Shown here: positions 1 to 11,227 of the stretch, piece by piece
How the letters are laid out: every line of letters starts with the position of its first letter
Numbering within the stretch: position 1 is the first letter of the stretch
NCBI GenBank assembly: GCA_950295325.1
Contig: OX485806.1
Span: 11,904,001-11,968,000, forward strand
Source: Polytrichum commune
Taxonomy: Eukaryota > Streptophyta > Polytrichopsida > Polytrichales > Polytrichaceae
Direction of reading: 5' to 3'
DNA length: 64,000 nucleotides
The notes under the pieces: model-generated
The model's input: only the letters and a program-made list of their open reading frames with translations
What the model was told of the DNA's origin: nothing
The model's database searches: none
Translations under genes and position numbers: made by a program

Positions 1-150
1 ACTCTAGAATGCAATTTCTAGTAGCAAAGGTTGAATAGGTTGTCCCTACATTGTAGAACATAAATGACTTGGTAAACAATTAGCTTCTCAGTAAACAGCT
101 AGAAGCACATGGTAACTTTGAATAGTGATACTAAATCCACAAACGGTGTA
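1..150. repeat. End of a CACTA-like MITE, cut by the window edge
   Basis: The stretch around 90-150 (a GTAACT-type motif, then a phrase ending in GGTGTAG) resembles the right ends of the elements at 698-918 and 13508-13740. The left end is outside the window or decayed. Assignment is by eye. Confidence 0.35.
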
Positions 151-697
151 GAGCTGGAGTTAAGAGCTTGAAGTAAAGAGCCTTCTCATCAGCGGAAAGG
201 AGCCTCTTACACATGCTTGTTCACTCCAATCCACTTTTACACGAGCTTTCAACTTGAGAGCTTGAACTTCTTACTGGGCTTACAATGCTTAGATGGATGG
301 ATCACATGTGATCGAAGGACCCGATAGGCTCAGTCATTCTTGACAAGCTCTCGGTCCAAATCCTAAGCGACCTTCATGCGAGATAGCTCAGGAATGTTGA
401 GAGCTCGATCTTGAGCTCTCATTTTGTGCCCCCCCCAAAACCAATGGGCTGTCAAGCATTCTTCGGCTTGTCATGAATGCTTTTTAAGTATTTTTTTAAG
501 TATCATTGCCCCCTTGATGTCTCAAATTGAGCGTGGCCACTTTATACTTGCTCAAACTATTGAGAACTTGAAGATTGGTCAAGCTTGCAATAGTTTGAGG
601 TTTGGATGAAAGCTTGTCAACTCCCAAGTATCAGAACACTGAAAATTGCAAGGTTGAGCAATCAACTTGAGCTCTAGTGCAAAGGAGGCCTCAGTTC

Positions 698-918
698 CAC
701 TATGTACACCATTATGTAGTAATTTAGTCTCTTACTATTTGGAGTTACTTGGTGTCACAACTCTTTACAGATAATGCAAGATTTACCAAGTAAAACCCTA
801 CATGTTCTACAATGTCCAAACAACCTATTTAACCTTTGCTATTAAAAAGTTAATCTTATAGTAAGAAGTTATAGCATTGCGCTAAGTGACACTAAATACC
901 ATAATCGGTGTACTGGTG
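698..918. mobile_element. Non-autonomous CACTA-like MITE
   Basis: The left end begins CACTATGTACACC and continues through a TACTATTTGGAGTTAC motif. The right end carries the inverse (GTGACACTAAATACC, then GGTGTACTGGTG). The same inverted ends recur at 13508-13740 and near 28.07-28.31 kb, and in part at 3165-3222. It has no coding capacity. A 3-bp target duplication, expected for CACTA elements, is not clear. Confidence 0.5.
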
Positions 919-1009
919 TCATGGTGAAATCTGTTGTTTGGTCCTCCTCTGTTAAGTGGGTGACCTCTGATGCCCCTTATATTTTATTGAATGTTTGATT
1001 TATTTGCAG

Positions 1010-1214
1010 ATTGGACTTCCCTAACATGAGGGACTCAACACAGAAGGATGTAGCAGCTGGTGTGGATGCAGTTATAAATTACCCATCAAGAGTACAACAG
1101 CTGCGAGACACATTGACCACACTGGGTGTGTCAATCGATCACCTTGATTTTGGCAACAAATCGGCATGGGCCACATTTAACTCCTGGAACAACCCACTTA
1201 TTTTGGCCCGATAA
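1010..1214 (+). CDS. Terminal exon of an unidentified gene (partial)
   Basis: A pyrimidine-rich stretch ending TTTGCAG precedes an open frame that starts at 1010 in phase 1 and runs 67 codons (LDFPNMRDSTQKDVAAGVDA and onward) to TAA at 1212-1214. Composition and the good acceptor look like a real last exon rather than random open frame. I do not recognise the family. No upstream exon was found in the first kilobase, so it is either a decayed fragment or the tail of a gene that begins to the left of the window. The protein end, NSWNNPLILAR, has no obvious targeting motif. Confidence 0.4.
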
Positions 1215-3462
1215 TACTATCAAATCAATGAATGTGTACCAATATCACACCTTCTCTCAAATTTTGATTTCATACCAGTATAAACATGTAGGATAGGCTG
1301 TTTCAACTATACAACAAAACATATGTAAATGTTTCCCTCTGGTTGCTTCCACCTTTTAAGTGAAGTGATCAGCCCATACAGAGGACCTACTTTTTCATGT
1401 GGTTGGGTGGATATTCCGTTTCCATCCTTATCCATCAATTTTTTTTTGAGAGTGGGCTTCTTGGGTAATAGAACGAGAAGGATTTGGTTTGTGTACGAGC
1501 TGGAAGTACGCAACCTCCCCATGGCTGATCTTACTTTCAAGTGAGTTTCCAAACTTCACAGCTTCAACCTTTCGAGTGATGATTATAACCCTTAAAATCA
1601 TAGAAGGTGTAGTCATTGTCTGGGAGCCCTAGACAAGAGTATATGAATATATACATATAGATAGATATACATTGGATGGCCCTGGATTGCCAGTTTCCTG
1701 GCCTTCCTTTTTGTGTGATACTTGCAGCTTGTCGTATCGACCTTATCAATGACAATCAGTAAATGCAGGCCTTACCAGGTCATGGGTCATGTACGTACAT
1801 GCAATTTTGCAACTGCGCTCTGTTATGCATATTTCCTTCTGCATTATGTTCTGTTCTTCCACAAATTGTTGTGATTAGGACTGTGTGTTAGGTGTGTGGC
1901 CCTATTGTGGGCACTTTCAAACCCTAGACAATTTTGGTCACTGGTTGGATTGAGAATTCTCTCATCTGGCGAGCAATTGCCAATCACGAATGATTCAGAG
2001 TCTTCCAAGTTTCAGAGTTGTCATTCCAAGTTTTAGAATCAGGGTTGAAATGCAAAAGTTATGAGAGGTCAAATTGAAGGTTATTTTTTCTCTTCAAATG
2101 ATCACTTAGGCCCTCCCAATTGTGTTTACGATTGAGCCTATAGTGGTCTCTGAACTTTGAGCACATAGTCCAATTTCATTGTAACATGTGTCTTTCTGGC
2201 GTTTGACATAAAAATGTCCAACTAAGAAGAGTGACCACAAAAGGCACACATACCTTACAGTGCAAACTCAGTGATTGGGCTTATTTTTCCCCTGTTTTCT
2301 CATCAGTGTGGATGGATCAAAGCTGATAGCCAAATTATTTACTGAGATCCCATCCCAAATTGGTGTTCAATGATGTGCATCACAAGTTCCAATTTGATCA
2401 TAAGTTTTATGTGGCTCAAAATCAGACTGTTGCATTGTTAATCGATGGTGGTACTATGTATTAAAGCTATTGTAAATTTACAAATTACTTTCAGATAGAA
2501 TTTCGATTTCTCTAATTTAGTGCATGACTTCAATTGAAACAAAGTCAGCACTACAAGGACACGGATTGTTGCCACTGGTTCTTTTGCCACTGAGATAGAT
2601 TTGAGGTATCCAGATCTATTAATTTGATACATTGGATCCCTGAAATTTACATTGTAGTGGCAAAGAGGCAATGGCAACGATCCTGCAACCTTTGTAGTGC
2701 ATCAGCTTGAAATTACACCGATATCACCTTATTACCGTGGTTTGCCATTTGGGGTAACGTGTTGCTGTGACTTTTATTGAGAATATCATTTCTAACCAAG
2801 TAAGTTTGGTGAACTTCATGTTCCCTTGATGTGCATACAATTACTTACTTTATCTGGGTTAAAGGTGACATTCCCAATATAAAGTTATAGGAAAATGTAA
2901 CTCCAAATCGTAACCCACTCTAATAGTTGATAGTGGTTATTGTGACCAAGTCTAGGGTTTAGGAATTTCAAGCAATTGTGTAGGTTTCAAAGTACACAAT
3001 CATACATATGTTGGTTTTATGGTGAAACCAACATAATGTACCACAATCATATGTGCAATGTGATAGCAATGTTAAATTAGTTGCCTAGAGGTCTCAAAGT
3101 GTCACGTCCTCTAATTGCCAATATGATATGTTTGGTAAAATATTATATTCTCATTAAATAGTTATAGCACTGTGTAACTCTGAATAGTAACACTCACTAA
3201 TTAGGATAATTAGTGTAGTCCCAAGGCAACTCAGAGCAAAGGCAAGATTTTTTTTTCTCTTAAGGGAGGGAGAGGGTGGGGGGACAAGAAGTTTATAATA
3301 GAAATCCTAATTATACATCTTTGAGAAGCAGTGTGGTCGAAACACCACTCTAAATGTAAAGAAGAAAAAGAAAAAAAGAAACGTTGGTGTTAAATGCACC
3401 AGTGTGAACATGAGCCCATTCACCTCATGTTGATCTTAGCCTTCCTCTACTCTAGATGTTAT
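1215..3462. other. Non-coding AT-rich stretch
   Basis: No supportable gene. Short open frames on both strands here lack codon structure and splice context. A partial CACTA-like MITE end (TGTGTAACTC motif, then TTAGTGTAG) lies at about 3165-3222. Confidence 0.5.
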
Positions 3463-3474
3463 TCTTCATAATTA
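3463..3474 (+). repeat. Target-site duplication of the SINE, left copy
   Basis: The 12-mer TCTTCATAATTA here is repeated exactly at 3844-3855 and brackets the SINE. Confidence 0.8.
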
Positions 3475-3843
3475 GAAAGAAAGAAAGAAAGAGAAACTCC
3501 GGTCTACAAGGGGCCGGCGTGAATAAAGTGTCCGTTCGTAATGCCAATGAACCCGATGGCCACTGGACAAGGGGACACTGGGACAATACTACTCTCCCCT
3601 TTCGAGGATGGACACTATAGTGACACACTATACTAGTTCCTAGCTAGCCACTAGTGCCTTGAAGATACCGGACATGGTATCCCCCCAAAGGGCTTTGAGG
3701 TACCCATACAACAAGGTCCAAGGACCCCCCACCATAGTTGGGTGGACTAAGGTGGTGAGCACCACGCCGGCATGGGGAATAGAACCCACAACCTCCTCAT
3801 TGGGGGCCATGAGCCTAACCACCAAGCCAAGGCCCGTGGTGCA
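3475..3843 (-). mobile_element. Full-length tRNA-derived SINE
   Basis: Read on the minus strand, the element begins near GCACCACGGGCC. It has a Pol III B-box-like GGTTCTATTCC (3775-3785) preceded by a weaker A-box-like TGGCTTGGTGG about 40 bp upstream, and ends in a (TTTC)n tail at 3475-3495. A perfect 12-bp direct repeat flanks it, as expected for LINE-mediated insertion. Its 3' section (GGCATTACGAACGGACAC, then CACGCCGGCCCC and CCGGAGTTTCT) recurs at 53381-53470. Target duplication, B box and simple-repeat tail together make the SINE call strong. It is non-coding and depends on a LINE for mobility. Confidence 0.8.
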
Positions 3844-3855
3844 TCTTCATAATTA
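3844..3855 (+). repeat. Target-site duplication of the SINE, right copy
   Basis: Exact 12-mer match to 3463-3474. Confidence 0.8.
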
Positions 3856-4097
3856 ACAAATGCTACATGCAACAAAAACTTGTTTATGACAAGTGATGGA
3901 GTCTACATCTAAGCCTAGATTCTACCATTTCTATCATAGGATTTGCTTATATAACAACATGTATCTGTATGTCCATATTTCATGCATAAGCCTAAATTTA
4001 CTCGAAAACTTGGTTTCCCATGAGAACTTAATAGAAAATCGCTCAAAGAGACACCAAACGCCTTGTAGTATCAAAATTATCTACGTGGTAGAACATA

Positions 4098-4312
4098 CAC
4101 TAGTAGAAAACTACGCTAAACAACTGCATATTTGTTTTTTTTGGTTTACTGACTAAAATTTTAGGAATTTGGGGGGCGTGTAATACACCATTGGAAAGGC
4201 CTTGAAAATACCTTTCCAACGGTATATTACACGCCCCAAAAATTTCAAAATTGCAGTCGCAAAATGGGAAAAAAAACATGTAGTCGTTTAGCGACTGCAG
4301 ATCAGAGTTTGG
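4098..4312. mobile_element. Foldback-type TIR element with strong hairpin
   Basis: It starts CACTAGTAGAAAA, a form common at plant CACTA-like ends. Inside, 4164-4200 and 4211-4246 form a near-perfect hairpin (GGCGTGTAATACACC with its complement, loop about 10 bp). Further short inverted motifs (GCAGTCGC with GCGACTGC) lie to the right. The outer right end is uncertain. No coding capacity. Confidence 0.45.
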
Positions 4313-4426
4313 GTTTCCATTCTTGTCTGACCCAAACTTTTTTTGAGAGTCCGTTGCCTTGGTCAAAAAATGATGCCATGTAGGCATTTTGAAGAGCAAC
4401 GGCCTTTGAACTTTGGCCTCTAGTGT

Positions 4427-4494
4427 GAAGGGTCGAGAGGCCAAATTCTTGATTTCTTGCAACCTAAGTGGTGGAAATCAATGGCCTCTCGACC
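4427..4494. repeat. Short inverted repeat
   Basis: AAGGGTCGAGAGGCCA (4427-4442) is answered by TGGCCTCTCGACCTT (about 4480-4494) across a loop of about 37 bp. The surrounding 4.4-5.2 kb carries several degenerate copies of a CACTTCACAC phrase. No gene is supported. Confidence 0.4.
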
Positions 4495-5733
4495 TTCGGC
4501 CATAGTTTGAAGCGGCCCTAAGACCGAGCCTAGTTGGTAGTCCTCAATGGCACCGTTACAAACGGCATTTTTAAATAAACTGACAACACAACCATTGAAC
4601 CCGGCAATGCTTCCCTAGCACTACTCCATGGTTTTAGGGGCGTTATGTATGCCAACTGCAAGTCCTTTGACTGGCTCAACCCACTCTTAGCTAAGCTTCA
4701 CCCAACAACCTGGTTGACTAATAACCTTCTCCCTTCCACACTTTTAGGGCCACTTCACACACAAGACTGAAGGTCCGTGACCATTGCAATCTAAGAGCTC
4801 TCATTCGTCGAAAGGCCGGAGACCGTCCAAGCTCACTTCACACACGAAGGTGAAGGCCTAAAGGCCCAAAGAAGACTTCATGGATGAAAAGTCTACATTA
4901 GCCTGACCCAAATTCCGGGAGACCATTATTTTTAATTTTTTTTTCAAATAAGACAGATTCCATAACATACTTCAAGATAGATTCCAAGACGGATAAACAC
5001 CACCAAATAATTCTCTCAAATTGATAGAGTTTGAGTTATATTACATTGAACCAAATCCTTCCCTCTTTTTCCCGCCAACATAATATGCAATGGTCCTGCA
5101 ACATGGTCCATTCTCACTTCACACTATGCTTGAGGGCCCGTGACTACATAAAACGGCTTTCCCAACACCCATGGTACGGTCTTTGGATGAGAGTCAAGGG
5201 TCCTCACCATTACAAGGTCACGGCTCTTGGCTCATGTGTGATGTGGTCCTTACACGCCAACTGCCGAGGTTCATGTGGCCTCGGTAGTTGACTCCTCGGC
5301 TCAACGATCACTTCAACCTCCGCTGAATCCCTCAAAGCCTAGCCTTGCCTGGCCTGAACGAATTCACATCGTTGCCTGCTGCAGGCCGCCATCAATCTCC
5401 AACGCAATTTTGTTTACACATTTTGTTGCCGCTGGTCGCTTGAATTTGGTCAAGAGTGTTGCTGCTGTGGTGAGCTTGAATTCCTTGAAGCCTACTGCTG
5501 CTGCTGCCGCCGCCACCTCGTCCAGCTGAAGTTGCACATCCTTGTGGAAACTATCATTCGGCAATGGCGAGCTCTGGCTCTAGTTGGTCCTTCGGTGGAG
5601 CCCCGGCCATCTCGACTGCAACCAGCTCCGGCCACCAAGGTCAGTGACCTCCACCCTCTCTCTTGCCCGTTCTTCAAATAGGATTCTCAGTGTAAGTGAT
5701 TCTGAGGCATGTCAATTGCAATGCAACAATACA

Positions 5734-5978
5734 ATTCGTTCAAACCCTTCAAAAACTTACCTGCAGTCTTCAACTTTCAACTGGTTGTTCTCAAACTCCA
5801 CCGGAACAACAGTCACTCCCCATGTCAATTCCAGTCAGCTACGATGCTGGCAGCTTTCGTGTTTTCTTTCTTCGTGAGGGTTCTGTTCTAGAGATTCGTT
5901 CAAACCCATCAAAAACTTACCTGCAGTCTTCAACTTTCAACTGGTTGTTATTAAACTCCACCAGAACAGCAGTCCCTA
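5734..5978 (+). repeat. Direct duplication, 160-bp offset
   Basis: ATTCGTTCAAACCC and the next 70 bp at 5734-5819 recur at 5894-5978 with few changes. Degenerate third and fourth copies appear near 6895-6975 and 14085-14160. Short open frames across it look incidental. Function unknown. Confidence 0.65.
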
Positions 5979-6336
5979 TCCATGGCTAGTTGTTGCCCAC
6001 TTTCAAATTCACAGTAACACTCTGAAGCTCTACCCATGTTCTCTTGAGTCTTCAACCGGTCTTAATCCTCCAGTCACTGATACTTTGATTCTTGTAGGTT
6101 AAAGAATATCATATTCAATCTAGTGGTTTGTGTATGTGACCCTCCACATTCTAACGGACCGCTAGACTGTGGTTTGATGGCGGCTTATGCTTAACTACAT
6201 GTGAACACTTCTAACCCACTATTATCTAGAATCTAGTGGGCAAGCAACCTACACGAAACTCACCCTAACCCCACCGAAGCTGGCTGCCATGTGAATGGGG
6301 CAGCTTCTGGGTCGGCCAGCAGGTTTTTAGCCAAAG

Positions 6337-7660
6337 CACTACACTGATTATGATATTTATTGTCATATGGTATTTTACGTCACTATGGTAACTTTTCAGA
6401 TGACACTTCCTATGAATAAGTGAACAAATATTGTCATGGATGATGGATGAGTCCATCCATTGGCCAAAACCCTACCTTCTCTTGTCACCAACTTGTGATG
6501 AAACATTGTCATGGATTATTGAAATTTGGATGAAAAATCACTTGGCGAGTGACAGCAATTGCAACATTGTAAACCTATAGTCCCTCCAAAAATTTACAAG
6601 GAATGACAATTAATGTTGGTTTACATTTAGTGTTGGTGACACTACACCACAATTTACAATTAGTATTGAGCAAGGCAATTGGAATTGGTGACGCTAAATG
6701 CCATATTTAGTATAGTTCTGAGGTAATGTCAGGTGGGGATCATGGGGTATTAGAGGTGCATTGTCCAGGGAGATTTTTGGGCATAATCGGTCAAGATCCT
6801 AGTGTTTCCAAGTCAAACTAGTTACATGTTGTGATCTTTCGGTTTTTCTTCATTAACTCGAGGTGCATTCCACAGACTCCTCTAAAATGATTAGCAATTT
6901 TCCTACAGTCTTGAACTTCAACTGAGTATTTCTCAAACTCAACCGTTTCCCATGTAACTAGTGGTCAGTACGTTCTCCCCGTTTGTTGAATAGGTGTCAT
7001 TGTTTTATCGATTGCTTCTTGACGATGGCGAAGTATGCCTAGGCTTTGATGAACTTTGACTCATGATGAGCAGCCCCCCAAAGATATGATGTATTATACA
7101 CTCTATTTGATGTTAGGATATTCTATTGGGGATGCTCTAAGTAAACCTGATCCATTAAAAGATCAGACCATTCAACATGATTATTTTCTGATTTTGCAAT
7201 ACAACCGAGACTCGAAGGACAAGAACAAACCACACTTCAAAACAACCTGCCATGTAGACAATGACTACACTAAATATTATATTTAGTATCGCCAATTCTA
7301 TTTGTCTTGCTCAATACTAATTGTAAACCGCCCGTGTAGTGTCACCCACACTAGATGCAAAACTCGAATTATTGGTCCCTTCCTTGTAAATGTTTTTGGG
7401 CATTACATGGGTACAATGTTGCACTCACTGTCACTTACGAAGTGATTTTCCATTCAAATTTCAATCATCCATCTCAACATTCTATCACAAAAAGGTTAGG
7501 AAGCACAGTAAACCACACCTTGTTCCAATAATTGGCATGGATTCCATCCAAATTTCAATCATCCATGACTGACAACTTATTCATCAGGAGTGCCATCAGA
7601 AAAGTTACCACAGTGACATAAAATACCATATAACATTTAATACAACATTTAGTGGAGTAA
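6337..7660. mobile_element. 1.3-kb element with ~400-bp inverted arms
   Basis: The left arm (6337-6740) is matched in reverse complement by the right arm (about 7255-7660). Anchors are ATATGGTATTTTA (left) against TAAAATACCATAT (right), CACTTGGCGAGTGACAG against CTGTCACTTACGAAGTG, and GGTGACACTACAC against GTGTAGTGTCACC. The outer ends (CACTACACTG and TTAGTGGAGTA) resemble the CACTA-like family seen elsewhere in this window. The roughly 500-bp centre has no convincing gene. The arms are diverged but long enough to fold into extended double-stranded RNA if transcribed. Confidence 0.7.
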
Positions 7661-7859
7661 ACAACAGACATCAATGTAATTCCGAATTCTTCGACCAATG
7701 TATAGGTACTTGGATTACTTAATAACTCCAAGTAACAGACACATTCAACAGACAGTGGCTTATTGAGGGAGGCCATCATCTTCCTCGCTTCTTTAAAATT
7801 GTTTACATCAGCTCAGCTTTCAACAAGTCACGAGTGGAATAACAATTCATGAGCTGACG

Positions 7860-8570
7860 TGATGGGCAACTCCTCGACAGATTGCACAATTGTGTAGATT
7901 TGCAACAAAACTTCGACATATAAATTCCTAAGTTGACATGAAAGCCTATCAAGATCTCGCACTCGAGATGAATTCCGCAACACTACCTAAACCCAAGCCT
8001 CTTGCCGAGGGAGGGAATCATTCCACAAGATTTTGGGGTGAATTCCGAGTGGTGGAAAGCACATACTCGATATGTTCCTATCTGTGTTTATCTATACTTA
8101 AGAATCATCTTCTTCTTCTTCTTCACCCCCGCATCGATCCCATTACAGAATCAAGCCACTTTGGGTTAGTTCTCGAAGCAGATCATATCTGCGGGGCAAT
8201 GTGACATGGGCAAACTCCTCGGAAGATAGCAGAATTGTGTATTTTTTCGCAACAAACTTCGGACATATAGATTCCAAAGTTGACATGAAAGCCTACTAAG
8301 ATCTCGCATTCGAGATGGATTCTGCAGTACTGCCTAACCCTACTACCTAAACCCAAGCCCTTTTGCCGAGGGAGGGAATCATTCCACAAGGTTTGGGGTG
8401 AATTCCGAGTGGGTGATAGTACAAACTGTCTGAGTAAGCACCTGATCTCTATGTTTCTATGTTTCTATGTTTCTATTTCTATTTAACCTACACTTGAAAA
8501 ATCATCATCTTCTTCCTCTTTTTCACCCCCACATTGGATCCTCCACCGAGTCAATCCGCTTCGTAACCAC
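7860..8570. repeat. Tandem duplication spanning the NAS 3' end
   Basis: Copy 1 (about 7860-8162) and copy 2 (about 8205-8570) share GACATGAAAGCCTA, AGGGAGGGAATCATTCCACA, GGGGTGAATTCCGAGTGG and CTTCTTC-CACCCCC. The offset grows from 347 to 400 bp because copy 2 gained a (TTTCTATG)n run and a small CCTA-rich insertion. Copy 2 contains the true NAS stop codon. Copy 1 holds a diverged relic of the last 12 or so NAS codons, with its own TGA at 8123-8125 on the minus strand. Confidence 0.7.
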
Positions 8571-9656
8571 AATTACACTGTTCACCACTTCTCCCTTGGG
8601 ATGCGTGACGCTGCACACATTCCACCCTCGCAAATCTCCCATCTCCACAACCGGATACAAAAATGCTTTAGCCCCCTCCGCACTCCGCAGCAACAAGTAA
8701 CTCCCTTCCTTCATCCGACGTTGAAGGTGTTGCAAAATGCGCAACTTCATATTCGGCACCAAGCCCACAAGTGCAGCCAACACAATCACATCATACCGCC
8801 TCAACTCCTCTTCTGGGACATCGAGGATATCTGCAGTTTTGAACTCAACTCGATCCCTCAGGGCCGGAAGTGCATGCATCCACCTCTTAGCAACAGAATT
8901 AGAGTCACCATCGATGTCGTAGTTCGTCACAACTGCTTTGTTTGGGAGTAATCCTTCGACCAAAAAGAAAGTGGTAAGAGGCAAGGGACCTGATCCTACA
9001 AAGGCAACGTTCCTCAACCCGGAGAGATTGGAAAATTCCTCCTGGCCGAGGAGGAGATGGTACTCCAGCCGTGTGAGCTTCTCGTAGTTTCGAATGAACC
9101 GAAACTTTTGGAGAGCTTCGAGAATTTCATCTTCGGATGCCATGGCCCCCAAACGAAGAGCGAAGTCCTTCTCCATTAAGGTTTCGGCCTCTGCGCAATT
9201 GACAATGAGGTTTTGTCGATCCGCAGCACTTGGAAGCAAGAAATGGGTAAGGCCACCATTTAGGTTTAAGTTGCTGTTGTTACCGTCAATGTTGTTGATG
9301 ATGCGGCCTCCTCGGTGATTCATGTTGTGGTGATGATGATGACGAGTTTCGAAAAAGCGGATTAAAGCGTGGAGCTGCTGGGAGACTTCTTCCTCCTCTG
9401 CGTCTGCGTCGATGCATGCATTCACGAGAGCTCCGAACAAAGAGTTAACCTCCTCGCATGGGTAGAGCGAGGGTAATGCTGCAATGGAATCCGAGAGGCG
9501 TTTTATTTGTTCGAGCTTTCGAAGCGTTGATGCGGAAAGGGGCACCGAAGGCAGTGTCACCTTTGGTGCCACTGCTACTGCTCCTCCATTTGCATTAGCA
9601 TTAGCATTAGCATATGGCTTGCCGTTCATTGTTGGTGCGCACGGTGTGGTCATCAT
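8523..9656 (-). CDS. NAS: Nicotianamine synthase
   Basis: It joins three S-adenosylmethionine molecules into nicotianamine, the cytosolic chelator used for iron, zinc and copper transport. The 377-residue frame is intronless, as is usual for plant NAS. Family landmarks visible are NYEKLTRLEYHLLL (about 190-203), the SAM-binding VAFVGSGPLPLTTFF (217-231), NYDIDGDSN (245-253), the DVIVLAALVG strand (289-298), LLLRSAEGAKAFLYP (321-335) and HPKGEVVNSVIVV (352-364). Usual family length is about 310-330. The excess comes from an N-terminal Asn-Ala repeat (16-24) and a His/Asn-rich insertion (about 105-134) with five consecutive histidines at 106-110. The start is the first Met of a MetMet pair. Downstream its 3' end is partly duplicated; upstream lie two tandem arrays. 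Fold and motifs look complete, so it is probably functional. Confidence 0.93.
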   Translation of the reverse strand: MMTTPCAPTMNGKPYANANANANGGAVAVAPKVTLPSVPLSASTLRKLEQIKRLSDSIAALPSLYPCEEVNSLFGALVNACIDADAEEEEVSQQLHALIRFFETRHHHHHNMNHRGGRIINNIDGNNSNLNLNGGLTHFLLPSAADRQNLIVNCAEAETLMEKDFALRLGAMASEDEILEALQKFRFIRNYEKLTRLEYHLLLGQEEFSNLSGLRNVAFVGSGPLPLTTFFLVEGLLPNKAVVTNYDIDGDSNSVAKRWMHALPALRDRVEFKTADILDVPEEELRRYDVIVLAALVGLVPNMKLRILQHLQRRMKEGSYLLLRSAEGAKAFLYPVVEMGDLRGWNVCSVTHPKGEVVNSVIVVTKRIDSVEDPMWG

Positions 9657-10060
9657 TTCTGAGAGACTGGAGGAGAAATTCGGATCTCCGATGCAAAAAT
9701 GACAAATAAACTACTAAGTTAATCCTCGGTGCAGTCCTGTCAAATTGTTGCTGCTAGCGAGCTAGCTAGACTTTGTTTCGGAAGAAGCTACATTTGTTCA
9801 AGGTCATGTCACTTTGTTGCAGCCGAGATGAGCTGATACTGATTAGTCCCCCTGGGCCCTAATAGGGCACAGAAATCGAGTGAATAGAAACGATCTCGAA
9901 GGACGGAAGTCCTCGAGGTTTGCAGTGAGGTTGTATGCTACGAAGGTGCACCGAATTGCAGAAAGTGCGAGAACTGGACTGCAGCGACAAGCTGATGGCT
10001 GTGAGAGTGGGTTAGTTATTTGGAGATGAGATTGCAATCAGGAATTCTGAAACTGCTAAA
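9657..10060. promoter_or_regulatory. Probable NAS upstream region
   Basis: Non-coding sequence immediately 5' of the minus-strand NAS start. No TATA box or metal-response element can be named with confidence. The promoter call rests only on position. Confidence 0.3.
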
Positions 10061-10517
10061 ATGGCTCCGAAGAGTGGCCAGTAATCTTCAGCTACTACTA
10101 CGATGCAGGCTCCGAACAGTGGCTAAACAATCTCAAGCTACTTATAAGAAAGCTTCCAAGAGCGTTCAACAATCTGAAGCTACTTAGAAGATGGCTCCGA
10201 AGAGGCGTCAACAATGTGAAGAAGCTCCTCAGATGGCTCCGAACAGTGGCCCAACAATGTGAAACTGCTTTTAAGATGGCTCCCAAGGGCGTCCAAGAAT
10301 CTGAAGCTTCCAAGAGCGTTCAACAATCTGAAGTTACTTAGAACATGGCTCCGACGAGTGGCCAACAATGTGAAACTACTTATAAGATGGCTCCCAAGAG
10401 TGTTCAAAGAATCTGAAGCTACTTAGAAGATGACTGGCTCCCGAAGAGCGGCCGAGCGTAATCTGAAGCAGCTGCTAAGATGCCTCCGAAGTCCGAGTGG
10501 CCAACAATCTGAAGCTC
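10061..10517 (+). repeat. Degenerate minisatellite, ~40-45 bp unit
   Basis: About ten copies of a unit built from ATGGCTCCGAAGAGTGGCC, then AACAATCTGAAGCTACTTA. Copies vary in length and carry GGCTCCCAAGAG or CTTCCAAGAG variants. Open frames across it are artefacts of the repeat. It lies 0.4-0.9 kb upstream of NAS. Confidence 0.75.
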
Positions 10518-11227
10518 ATCATGACAAATTTTCATGAAACTCGTCCGCACATAAACTAATCAGGTCGATAGAAAGCCCTCTCCACAACTTTCAAGGAATG
10601 CAGCATTCATTAACCCAATGGGCTCATCAGGTAGGCGTAAAACTCGGTGAATTCCAGGAATGTGTAACTCAACATCAAAGAAGTACCCCTGGTGATTTAC
10701 ACCGCTGAATTAAATCTCTGCTTCCTCGAAGTCTGTGCCAATGTAGATATCTCTGAACTCACATTGATGAGAAGTAGAATAAGTTTGGTAGTGATGTCAC
10801 CTATGCTTGCTTGTAATTTGTGCACCACACACTCTCTAGCCGACAAGGGTCCCACAGCTCTGAAGGAAATCTACCCTGGGATCGATCTATTAAGGTTTCT
10901 ATGGTGCGTGGTGCTAAAGGAGTTTGATTGTCAAAGGCAGTAGAATAGATCAAATTAAGTCGCTGCAGTTACTGAAACCAGTGGCGCGATTGGTGAGCGC
11001 AATCCAAGCAGGACGAATAAGTCTTCAGGCCATCCCAGGTGGCATATGCCATGGTTGTAGCGAACGCACGCACGAAGGCAGCACACGCCGGCATGGTTGT
11101 AGCACGCACACATCCTGCAACTTGTTGTGTTGTGATAACTTGTGAATGAGTTGGAGATTTTTCGGCAGATGGTCTTTATCTTCCATTTGGACGCACATGC
11201 GATGATTTTGTTTCATTAACTTATAAC
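10518..11227. other. Non-coding stretch between two arrays
   Basis: No supportable gene or recognisable mobile element. The short open frames lack codon structure. Confidence 0.4.

Noticed and set aside
5275..5529. Ala-rich plus-strand frame
   Set aside because: Opens at GTG without an ATG, ends in a GCTGCT simple run, and no splice or domain support.
10098..10407. Minus-strand open frames rich in Leu and Ser
   Set aside because: They translate the minisatellite at 10061-10517 and have no start or domain support.
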